This document shows, one piece after another, positions 1-6,732 of a stretch of DNA of 7,112 bases; position 1 is the stretch's first letter, and each line of letters begins with the position of its first letter. Source of the stretch: GCA-2717185 sp047517345 (GTDB lineage Bacteria > Pseudomonadota > Alphaproteobacteria > UBA8366 > GCA-2717185); the NCBI GenBank assembly GCA_047517345.1, contig JAKZTB010000240.1, positions 1 through 7,112 of the forward strand, in the 5' to 3' direction. The notes below the pieces were generated by a model, which searched no databases, was not told the DNA's origin, and worked only from the letters and a program-made list of their open reading frames with translations. The position numbers were made by a program, and so were the translations under genes.

Positions 1-102
1 CTCTACAATGCCCAGTGGATCGTCGAAAAGAACGGCTACCTGAGCCCCGCTCAAGCTCGTCAGGCGTGGCACGCCGCGATCTCAATCAGGCCCGCCGCGT
101 GA
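1..102 (+). CDS. C-terminal end of an unidentified upstream gene (partial)
   Basis: The first frame is open from the window edge to TGA at 100-102 and encodes 33 residues, beginning LYNAQWIVEKNGYL and ending ISIRPAA. Codons mostly end in G or C, as in the clear genes nearby. The stop overlaps the GTG start of the next gene (GTGA, 99-102), the junction style seen throughout this window, which supports a real gene end in the same transcript. The fragment is too short to assign a family. From its position it probably belongs to the same surface-glycan group as the two genes downstream, but this is inference. Confidence 0.6.
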   Translation, partial: LYNAQWIVEKNGYLSPAQARQAWHAAISIRPAA

Positions 103-2048
103 GACAAACTTGTGTCCAAGGAACCGGGTGCGCTACAGCAGTATATGTCGTCCTTTTTGCCTGCTTCCTGTTCTTTTTCCCCATGCTCGACGGGCTTCTG
201 CAACATTGGCTCACCTATCAAGCGGCACCGGACTGGGATTCGAACAACGTTCTCATCTGGGCCTACATGTCCCACAGCGGCGGCCTGCCGCTGCGCGAAT
301 TCTGGTACCCCTATTCCGGCCAATACACCTTCAACCGCCCTGCGCCGATGGGAATGCTCGTGCATGGCGGCTTTCAGGCCGCGGTCTATTCGCTCGCGTT
401 CTACGCCATCTATCGGATGACCGGGCGCAATGTCGTTATCGCAGCTTTGGGTGTCGCGGCCTTGGTCATCGGCGGTTCCACCGCCGTTTATTGGGGCAAT
501 GTACGGTACCTTCAGGCCCTGTCGATCGGCCTGATCTATTTGGCAATCGACCGCAATGAGAGCCGTATCCAGACCGCGCATTACTGGTTTTGGTTTGCAT
601 GCTGTTTTTCGCTGTTTTTCGAACCGGCCCAGGTCGTATACGCCGCGCCCGCGGTATTGGCGAAAATCGTTCTCGATACTGTCCTGGATAGACCCTTCGA
701 CCGCGCGGTACTCTTGCGACGGCTGGTTCGCGATTTTTCCGTCCCTGCGCTGTTCCTGATCGGACGGGTCGGCGTTATCGCCCTAAACGGCCAAATGGCC
801 AACTTCGCGGATTTTTATCTGGGCCTCGACGACCAAGCCGCTTCGGGAGCGCAGCCGACCGATCTTGTTCACGACGTCACCAGGCCGCTTACCGTTCAGT
901 TCCTTATCGTCATCGCGCCCCTGGCGATGATCGGCATCGGCCTGTACGACAGGTTGCGCGCGGGCCGTGACGGGTCCCATGCAGGTGACGCCTTGATCGT
1001 GCTGGGGCTGGTCGGCGTGATGATCCTACAAAAGCACTTGATCCGGCCGATCGATTGGCAGCTATTCATCGTACCGGCGCTGGGATGTTTCGCCTACGCA
1101 GCGGCCAAGCGCCAACGGACGGTTATCGAGACTGCTGCAGCCGGCGGCGTCCTCGGGGCCTATATCGCGATCGTAACGATGTCCGGCGCCCTTCCCGGTC
1201 ACTGGCACCAACTCAAAGGCGGACCTGAACGGCTGTTCAAGTATCTAACCGACGATTCAATGCCGTTCGACGACGCCAACGCAAACCGTTTCGCACCGTT
1301 TCATTTCGTCCGCTTCAAAGACGAAGTCAAATCCGTGGACCGCATCCGGGCGTTGAGCCCGCCGCAAAAACCCGCAAACACATTCGTGCTGACAGACAAT
1401 CAGGTGATTTACATCCTCTTGGGACAGATGCCGCCCTATCATTCGAACAATTACAACAGCTCACCGATCTACGAGCAGCGGAAAGTCCTTGATTGGCTCG
1501 TCCGAAACACACCGGAATTCGTGGTCTTCGATCCCACCAAATTGGTGTTCGATACCTTTCAAGCGATTGTCCGCGCGCCGCTCACCTTCAACCATGTCGT
1601 CGAACATTACGTCCCGTTAGAGACTGTCGGCGCGCTCGAAATACTGCGCCGGCGCGCACCGGGGGAAGCCATTGCCACTGCCTTCTGGCATGAAATACTC
1701 GGCAATTCACTGGCATTTGGCCATTTCCCGCGCGCGTCGAGCGCCATGGGACTTTCCGAATGCGCGCAAGGAGCCGACTGCCAAGATTTTCTGAAGATAT
1801 CCGTCGCAAAAGAACGGGCCGGCAGCGAACGCTTGACGATCCCCTTCAAAGCCGGTGGCCTCGATTTCACCGCGACACTGGTCGCCGTACCGGGAACGGG
1901 TACCTATTATCTGTCGTTGGACCGCCTGTGGTTCTGGGACGTCTTGAACCGAAATCGAATCGCCGCTCGAGTCGATGTCGCGAAACTTCCGCCCGGTGTG
2001 GCGACCGAAATCGAGCGTCTGGCAGCCGGTCAGGATATTCTGTACTGA
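99..2048 (+). CDS. Polytopic membrane protein, GT-C glycosyltransferase-like
   Basis: A 649-residue inner-membrane protein. A first hydrophobic segment (about residues 13-34) is followed by an external loop holding D45-W46-D47. GT-C glycosyltransferases, which use polyprenyl-phosphate sugars, carry catalytic acidic residues in this place. About nine more hydrophobic segments follow, up to about residue 370. The last roughly 270 residues are hydrophilic, with the segment PPYHSNNYNSSPIYEQ followed by a WLVRNTPEFVVFDP stretch, and are probably periplasmic. I favour the GTG at 99 because it forms a GTGA overlap with the preceding stop. The frame stays open back to a GTG at 15, but that would add 28 polar, arginine-rich residues lying over the upstream gene. 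The GT-C assignment rests on architecture, not a diagnostic motif. A non-enzymatic glycan-export or assembly protein is possible. The next gene starts 34 bases downstream. Confidence 0.8.
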   Translation: MRQTCVQGTGCATAVYVVLFACFLFFFPMLDGLLQHWLTYQAAPDWDSNNVLIWAYMSHSGGLPLREFWYPYSGQYTFNRPAPMGMLVHGGFQAAVYSLAFYAIYRMTGRNVVIAALGVAALVIGGSTAVYWGNVRYLQALSIGLIYLAIDRNESRIQTAHYWFWFACCFSLFFEPAQVVYAAPAVLAKIVLDTVLDRPFDRAVLLRRLVRDFSVPALFLIGRVGVIALNGQMANFADFYLGLDDQAASGAQPTDLVHDVTRPLTVQFLIVIAPLAMIGIGLYDRLRAGRDGSHAGDALIVLGLVGVMILQKHLIRPIDWQLFIVPALGCFAYAAAKRQRTVIETAAAGGVLGAYIAIVTMSGALPGHWHQLKGGPERLFKYLTDDSMPFDDANANRFAPFHFVRFKDEVKSVDRIRALSPPQKPANTFVLTDNQVIYILLGQMPPYHSNNYNSSPIYEQRKVLDWLVRNTPEFVVFDPTKLVFDTFQAIVRAPLTFNHVVEHYVPLETVGALEILRRRAPGEAIATAFWHEILGNSLAFGHFPRASSAMGLSECAQGADCQDFLKISVAKERAGSERLTIPFKAGGLDFTATLVAVPGTGTYYLSLDRLWFWDVLNRNRIAARVDVAKLPPGVATEIERLAAGQDILY

Positions 2049-2068
2049 GTTCCTGCAAAAATCGAAAA

Positions 2069-2075
2069 GAAGGGA
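2069..2075 (+). promoter_or_regulatory. Ribosome binding site for the deacetylase
   Basis: GAAGGGA lies seven bases upstream of GTG at 2083. It decides the start: the frame is open further back (to about 1975), but that extension lies inside the end of the membrane-protein gene. Confidence 0.7.
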
Positions 2076-2082
2076 CCGTTCG

Positions 2083-2985
2083 GTGCCCCAGCCAACCAAA
2101 CCAAGATTATCCCTGGAAGACGGATCCTTTGCCGTTCACGTCGACTGCGACCCCCTATGGGTTTACGCGAACGAGTACGGGCTGAATATCGAGGCGCAGG
2201 ATTTGATCTACCGGCAGGCGCTTCCGGCAATGTTGGAATTGTTCGACCAATTCCATGTCCGTGCGACCTTTTTCGCGATCGGCCGCGAATTGGACAATCC
2301 GGTGTTCGTGGAATTCCTGCGCGACGCGGTAGCGCGGGGGCACCGGGTCGGAAATCACAGCATGCGCCATTCCCCGCGTTTCTGGAAATTCGACGCCGCC
2401 GAAAAAAGGACCGAAATAGAGGAGACCCATGCCCGCTTGACCGATTGCCTTTCGGCCCCGGTATTCGGATTCCGCGCCCCCGGATATGCGGACGACCCCG
2501 TCATTTACGATGTGTTGGAAGAGCTCGGCTATCTGTATGAAGGGTCGACCCTGCCCGGGCCCGCGACACTTATGATGGCAGCGTTTTTTCTGCTCAAGGG
2601 AAATCGGAACGAAGAAAAATCGTTCTCGCCCCTGCGAAATTTTTTCGCATCGTCGCGTATGAAGCGGCACGCGAACAGCAATATCTGGCGCGTTCCAATT
2701 TCGGTTATCCCGATCTTGCGCATGCCGATCCATACGACCTTCATCTATCAATTCGGCACCGCCTATGGCCGGTTCGGGCTGGACATGCTCAGCAGGACAA
2801 AGGGGCATCATGTCTACTTGTTTCACGCCATCGACATGCTCGACCATCACGACCTCGCTCAGTTCGAAGGCAAAGTGATCCCGATGCGCTGGCCGTTCGA
2901 AAATCGTCGGCAGTTGATGGCGTCGATCCTGACAAAAATAGCGCCCAAGACCTGCTTGACAGAAGAGCTGCTCGCCGAGGCATAA
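2083..2985 (+). CDS. Polysaccharide deacetylase, NodB homology (CE4) family
   Basis: A 300-residue protein that probably removes acetyl groups from an N- or O-acetylated sugar in a glycan or glycan precursor. CE4 motifs appear in order. HVDCD (19-23) replaces the classical TFDDG, with D21 and D23 as likely base and metal ligand. ATFFAIG (61-67) is the following strand. NHSMRH (91-96) supplies metal ligands H92 and H96. FRAPGY (130-135) carries the conserved Arg. LFHAID (246-251) supplies the late catalytic His. Between motifs 3 and 5 is a roughly 100-residue stretch with a hydrophobic patch (about 161-171). There is no signal peptide, so a cytoplasmic substrate such as a lipid- or nucleotide-linked sugar is more likely than a finished wall polymer. 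The GTG start is supported by GAAGGGA seven bases upstream. The gene follows the membrane protein by 34 bases and is probably co-transcribed. The substrate is unknown. Confidence 0.88.
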   Translation: MPQPTKPRLSLEDGSFAVHVDCDPLWVYANEYGLNIEAQDLIYRQALPAMLELFDQFHVRATFFAIGRELDNPVFVEFLRDAVARGHRVGNHSMRHSPRFWKFDAAEKRTEIEETHARLTDCLSAPVFGFRAPGYADDPVIYDVLEELGYLYEGSTLPGPATLMMAAFFLLKGNRNEEKSFSPLRNFFASSRMKRHANSNIWRVPISVIPILRMPIHTTFIYQFGTAYGRFGLDMLSRTKGHHVYLFHAIDMLDHHDLAQFEGKVIPMRWPFENRRQLMASILTKIAPKTCLTEELLAEA

Positions 2986-3020
2986 CCGCGCGAGCGCATG
3001 ATCTTCTCGAATGCCCGGCC
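2986..3020. other. Convergent intergenic gap without clear terminator
   Basis: Only 35 bases separate the stops of the converging plus and minus operons (TAA at 2983-2985; minus-strand TAG at 3023-3021). I see a possible 4-bp CGAG/CTCG stem but no stable GC hairpin followed by a T run, so no intrinsic terminator is called in either direction. Confidence 0.6.
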
Positions 3021-4376
3021 CTACTGCTGCCGCTTGAAGCGATCGCCGTAGACGGCGTCCTTGGATACGGTAATTCGGACCGGCACCTTGAACGGGTCGA
3101 GGCGCTCGCCGCAGAAGCGCTTTATACGGATGCGGGCTTCCCGCGGATCGAGCGAAGGCTCCTGCAACCGCACCCTGGCGCTCACGGTCATGCCCATGAT
3201 CGGGTTCCGCTCGCCGAACACCACCGCGTCCGCGACATCGTCGCATTCGAGCAGAACCGACAGCACCTCTGCCGGATAAACCTTCTGCCCGCCCACATTG
3301 ATCAAGTCGGACTCGCGGCCGAGTATGCGGATTTCATCGCCGTCGATTTCAACACGGTCGCCGGTCCTGTAATAACCGTCATCCGTAAAGGGCGACCCCG
3401 CATTGAGATATCCAAGCATGGCCGTGTCGGATTTGATCTCTAGCATGCCGTCGGCGACGCGGGTATCGACACCCTGACCGCCAAGCGTAAGCCACAACGA
3501 GTTATCGGCGCGCGACCGGCACCGCAGCACGCCGATCTCGATCGACCCGTAGGTCTGGCGTAGATCCACATCGGGAAACGCTTTCCTCACATTCTCCAAC
3601 GTGGACGGCGGCATCGCCTCCGACCCATAGGTAATCAGGCGCAACGACTTCAGATCGAATTTTCCGTGCGCGTTGCTGAGCAAGAGCAAGTTGAGGAAGG
3701 TCGGCGACGTCGGCAATAGCTCCAGCCCATGACGCTCGATTTGACCGCAGACATATTCGACCGAGCGCTTCTCGAGCAGGACGATCGGGCTTGCCGTCGT
3801 TATCGCGTGCAATAACGTGTTGATGCCGCCCGCATGATCGAAGGTCAGGAAGGACATCATTCTGGAGGGCGGACGCCGCTGCTCGAACTTTCCGGCGAGA
3901 CGTGAAAAATCATGAACGACGCCTTTGGGCTCGCCTGTGGAACCCGAGGTGAACAGAACCAAACCAGGCACCGACCTCCGTCGCAGCGCTTCGATCAAGC
4001 CATGCGGTGGCGCCGCCGGCTCCAATACGGAAACCGTTGCGCCTTCGTCGTCGCCGATATCGATCCTGAATGCCGGATCCGCCAAATCCAGCAATTGCGG
4101 CGCACGCACCAAACTTTCCGGCAACAGGGGCGCGACGATCGCCTGCTCGCCCAACAGCGCCAGCAACATCGCAACCGCCGAGAGCGTGTAATCGCCGATC
4201 AGGGCAACAACGCTTCCTGAGCCGATTCCAGTTTCTACGAGCGCCCGAACCTGTTCTTCGATCGCATCCAAAAGCCAGGCGCCGCTATAGGACCGGTCGC
4301 GCCATATCAACGCGGTCGTGTCGGGCGATTCTTTCAGGCGATCAAGGAATAGATCAATTCCGGACAACGGCCTCAA
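3021..4376 (-). CDS. AMP-forming acyl ligase (ANL superfamily)
   Basis: A 451-residue acyl-adenylating enzyme that should activate a carboxylic acid with ATP and pass it to CoA or the operon's carrier protein. Motifs in order: P-loop TSGSTGEPKG (143-152), TYGSIE (275-280), YRTGD (336-340), the hinge block GRESDLINVGGQKVYPAE (353-370), and the C-terminal KVP (430-432). The catalytic A10 lysine is normally 18 residues after the K of KVP. Here that position is K448 in RFK rather than the usual TGK, three residues from the end. The protein is shorter than typical 500-550-residue family members because its N-terminal part is compact. No ATG exists near the 5' end. I chose TTG at 4376 because it forms a TTGA overlap with the ketoacyl synthase stop. 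TTG at 4367 or 4424 are alternatives, the latter overlapping the previous gene by 52 bases. It is last in the minus-strand operon. The acid substrate cannot be read from the sequence. Confidence 0.88.
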   Translation of the reverse strand: MRPLSGIDLFLDRLKESPDTTALIWRDRSYSGAWLLDAIEEQVRALVETGIGSGSVVALIGDYTLSAVAMLLALLGEQAIVAPLLPESLVRAPQLLDLADPAFRIDIGDDEGATVSVLEPAAPPHGLIEALRRRSVPGLVLFTSGSTGEPKGVVHDFSRLAGKFEQRRPPSRMMSFLTFDHAGGINTLLHAITTASPIVLLEKRSVEYVCGQIERHGLELLPTSPTFLNLLLLSNAHGKFDLKSLRLITYGSEAMPPSTLENVRKAFPDVDLRQTYGSIEIGVLRCRSRADNSLWLTLGGQGVDTRVADGMLEIKSDTAMLGYLNAGSPFTDDGYYRTGDRVEIDGDEIRILGRESDLINVGGQKVYPAEVLSVLLECDDVADAVVFGERNPIMGMTVSARVRLQEPSLDPREARIRIKRFCGERLDPFKVPVRITVSKDAVYGDRFKRQQ

Positions 4377-5383
4377 AGCCTCACGATCGCGGTTCCCCAA
4401 GACAGGCCAACACCGAACCCGCAAAGGACCGCCAAATCACCTGGTTTCGCCGCCCCATTCGCCAACGCCTGTTGTAGGGCATGAGGGATGGAGGCCGATA
4501 CCAGGTTGCCGACCGATTCCAACGCGCACACGACTTTTTCCTCCGGCAGGTCAAGCAGTTTGACGAGACTATCCATGGCGATCCGGCTCGCCTGATGGAA
4601 GACGAAAACGTCGACATCATCGGTCGTAAGGCCATTGGCTTCCAGAATCGAATTGACCTCGCGCGGCACCACGGAATTGAAGAACGAGAGGACCCCGAGA
4701 CCATCCATCTCGATATTCTCGGCCGTTCGGATATTGCCGCTGCGGTCTGTGGATTCGGCGCGCGTCTCCGCCGACTTCGGAATTCTGGCGCCACCGGCGC
4801 GGATCATGAAACGTTCATATTCGGCCCCGGCCGTACCGCATTTGATGGCGATCACACCATTTGGCCCGTCCGACGGCCCAATCAAACTGACTGCCGCGCC
4901 ATCGCCGAACAGGCACCGGGTCGACCGGTCGCCCTGATGAATCAAGCGGGAATAAGTGTCGCCCGTCGCCAACAGAACCTGTCCGGAAACGCCGCCCAGA
5001 ATCAGTCCTTGTGCCGCCATCAATCCGTAAACATATCCCGAACAGGCGAGATTGATATCGAATGCCGGCACCCCCCTATCCAAGCCGAGCGCCCCATGCA
5101 GCAGGCAGGCGTTCGGCGTGATCGGATAGTCTGGCGTTTGCGTGCAAAAGATAACCGCGCCGATATCGTCAATCGACCAACGGCCCTGTCCGGCGAGATT
5201 TTCAAAGGCTTGTTGCGCGAAATCGAGCGCCGTTTCCCCGGCGCCCGCAATGTACCGCCGCAAGACCCCCGTGCGTTTCTCGAGCCGCTCGAAAGACGTG
5301 CCGGGAAACTCGGCGCCGAGCTCCTCGTTCGCAACCGTCTTGGACGGAAACGCGGAGTCGATGGCGTTGATGGCGACCTTCAT
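4373..5383 (-). CDS. 3-oxoacyl-ACP synthase III (FabH-like)
   Basis: A 336-residue thiolase-fold condensing enzyme. FabH-type enzymes join an acyl-CoA or acyl-ACP starter to malonyl-ACP with decarboxylation, giving a 3-oxoacyl-ACP. The full Cys-His-Asn triad is visible: C114 in NLACSGY, H263 in FHQASR and N293 in ESVGNLVSAS. The C-terminal GFGVGLSWG matches the family glycine loop. Length and spacing are close to housekeeping FabH. It differs in having HQAS where E. coli FabH has HQAN, so it is probably a specialised paralogue. The ATG start overlaps the stop of the hydrolase gene as ATGA, and its own stop overlaps the ligase start. A carrier protein and reductase in the same operon support one condensation-reduction round. 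A homologue using other acyl acceptors, as in some natural-product pathways, cannot be excluded. Confidence 0.92.
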   Translation of the reverse strand: MKVAINAIDSAFPSKTVANEELGAEFPGTSFERLEKRTGVLRRYIAGAGETALDFAQQAFENLAGQGRWSIDDIGAVIFCTQTPDYPITPNACLLHGALGLDRGVPAFDINLACSGYVYGLMAAQGLILGGVSGQVLLATGDTYSRLIHQGDRSTRCLFGDGAAVSLIGPSDGPNGVIAIKCGTAGAEYERFMIRAGGARIPKSAETRAESTDRSGNIRTAENIEMDGLGVLSFFNSVVPREVNSILEANGLTTDDVDVFVFHQASRIAMDSLVKLLDLPEEKVVCALESVGNLVSASIPHALQQALANGAAKPGDLAVLCGFGVGLSWGTAIVRL

Positions 5384-6018
5384 ACCGTGGAAACCTGCCG
5401 GTTTCGCACCTTGTCGAGCCCTTCGCCGAGCGGGATAGGCCGACCGTGCCCCGGATACATCGACAATTTCCGCGACAAACCATCGAGCCTGTCAAGCGAA
5501 CGCACCAGGGCCGCGTCGTCGGCGCCCGGCAACTTCATCTGGCCAATCTTGCCCGCAAGAATCGTATCGCCGGTGAAAATCGAATTCTCAATGACGAAAC
5601 AAACCCCGCCCGGGGTATGACCGGGCGTTTCGGTCCAATCGACCTTGAACGCGCCGATCGAAAATGGCGACGATAGATTTTGCAAATCAAACGATATCTC
5701 CGGGACAGTGATCGGTTCGCGCGACCCAAACACCAAGGTGTAAAGATTTGCGCGGCGCAGCAGGTCGCCATCGCCGCCATGAAGATAGAACGGCACTTCG
5801 AAACGCGCCATCAGGTCGGCGACGGCGCAGATGTGATCGAAATGCCCATGCGTGTTGATGATGGCGCGGGGTTGCAATTCGTGCCGTTCCAACATGCCGG
5901 CGATACCGTCCGCGTCGCTTCCGGGGTCGACGATCAAGGCCTCGCCGGCGCCGTTTCCCACGACATAGCAATTCTGCCTGAGCGGCCCATTCGCATGGCA
6001 TTCGATCGAAAGCGTCAA
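5380..6018 (-). CDS. Metallo-beta-lactamase-fold hydrolase, glyoxalase II-like
   Basis: A 212-residue single-domain cytoplasmic metallohydrolase, of the size and layout of YcbL-type glyoxalase II relatives. All metal ligands expected for a dinuclear site are present: HGHFDH at 57-62 (H57, H59, D61, H62), H134 in TPGHTPGG, D151 in FTGDTI and H191 in YPGHGRP. Family members mostly hydrolyse thioesters such as hydroxyacyl-glutathione. Next to a carrier protein and ketoacyl synthase, a role in hydrolysing an acyl-ACP or acyl-CoA thioester (product release or editing) is a reasonable inference. The start is TTG at 6018, supported by GGAGG six bases upstream and by a TTGA overlap with the SDR stop; there is no nearby in-frame ATG. 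The stop overlaps the next start. The substrate is not proven. Confidence 0.88.
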   Translation of the reverse strand: MTLSIECHANGPLRQNCYVVGNGAGEALIVDPGSDADGIAGMLERHELQPRAIINTHGHFDHICAVADLMARFEVPFYLHGGDGDLLRRANLYTLVFGSREPITVPEISFDLQNLSSPFSIGAFKVDWTETPGHTPGGVCFVIENSIFTGDTILAGKIGQMKLPGADDAALVRSLDRLDGLSRKLSMYPGHGRPIPLGEGLDKVRNRQVSTV

Positions 6019-6732
6019 CGGACGCCTCCGAAATAGACGATTTGGTTGGTGACATTTTGCGCAGCGTCGGCCGCGAAAAACGACACCGCGTGCAAGATTT
6101 CATCGACGGTCAGCGAATTCGGCTTGAGCAATTGCTCGCGCATCCGGTCCATGGTTTCGGCGTCAATCGATTCGACCATCGTGGAATCGTCGAAAATTGA
6201 AATGCCGACCGTGTTGAAGGTTATGTCCTCGCCGGCATGCTCCTGCGCAACGGCGTGGTGGAATTGTTCAATGCCCGCCTTGGTCGCGCTGTACAGGGCG
6301 CATCCCATGCCGCCCATCGGCACCGCCACGGAGGAGAGACTGATCACCCGGCCGAACCGGTTCCGCTTCATCAATTTCACCGCTTCCCGCGTCACCATGA
6401 AGGTGCCAAGCAGATTGGTCGCCATCATGTCGCTTGCCTGACCCGCGGTCGTGAGCAGCGCATAGCCGTTCGTCTTCAGACCGGCGTTGTTGATCAGGAT
6501 ATCGAGACGGCCATCGCGATCGCGGATCGCGTCAAACGCGTCGCGCACCTCCGATTCCTTCGATATATCGGCCTTGATATGGTGATACCCCTCTGCCTGA
6601 ACGTCGCCGTCGCTCCGGCTCAGACCGAACACGGTATGACCTTGTGCCACCAAGCGCCCGGCGAGCGCCTTGCCGATTCCCCCTGCTGGCGCCGGTGACG
6701 AGAATGACCCGATTGGGATTCATCCGTCCCAT
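6015..6732 (-). pseudogene. SDR ketoreductase, FabG-like, frameshifted
   Basis: A short-chain dehydrogenase/reductase, expected to reduce a 3-oxoacyl-ACP to the 3-hydroxy form with NAD(P)H. Two frames are needed. From ATG at 6732 (or 6723) the protein reads through RVILVTGASRG, then the frame is lost at a G5 run (plus-strand C5 at 6679-6683). Dropping one G restores GIGKALAGRLVAQG and a 238-residue protein of normal length. In that corrected protein the features are TGASRGIG (13-20), NNAG (81-84), N106, S134, Y147 in YSATK and K151, a complete catalytic tetrad with FabG-like spacing. ATG at 6732 shares one base with the carrier-protein stop (TGATG); the SDR stop overlaps the hydrolase start. 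As sequenced, the downstream frame has only a TTG at 6653 and lacks the cofactor loop. This is either a real inactivating mutation or a homopolymer sequencing error; the intact remainder suggests a recent event. Confidence 0.85.
6025..6029 (-). promoter_or_regulatory. Ribosome binding site for the MBL-fold hydrolase
   Basis: Minus-strand GGAGG (CCTCC on the plus strand), six bases before the TTG start at 6018. It is a consensus Shine-Dalgarno core inside the end of the SDR gene and is the main reason to accept the TTG start. Confidence 0.7.

Noticed and set aside
15..98. N-terminal extension of the membrane protein to GTG at 15
   Set aside because: It would overlap the upstream gene by 88 bases and add a polar Arg/Ser-rich stretch; GTG at 99 gives the standard 4-base overlap.
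2986..3020. Bidirectional terminator between the convergent operons
   Set aside because: No stable stem with adjacent T run could be found in the 35 bases.
2155..3246. 363-codon minus-strand open frame opposite the deacetylase
   Set aside because: It is antisense to a gene with clear CE4 motifs, crosses the convergent stop region, and has a low-complexity Arg/Gly/Ala-rich composition typical of shadow frames in GC-rich DNA.
4481..5620. 379-codon plus-strand open frame opposite KAS III and the hydrolase
   Set aside because: It lies antisense to two genes with complete catalytic motifs, shows no family features, and is rich in Arg and in patterns mirroring the opposite-strand codons.
6670..6690. 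Programmed frameshift in the SDR
   Set aside because: Restoring the frame needs a +1 skip within a G run, with no rare codon or stop at the site and no known precedent in this family. Mutation or sequencing error is simpler.
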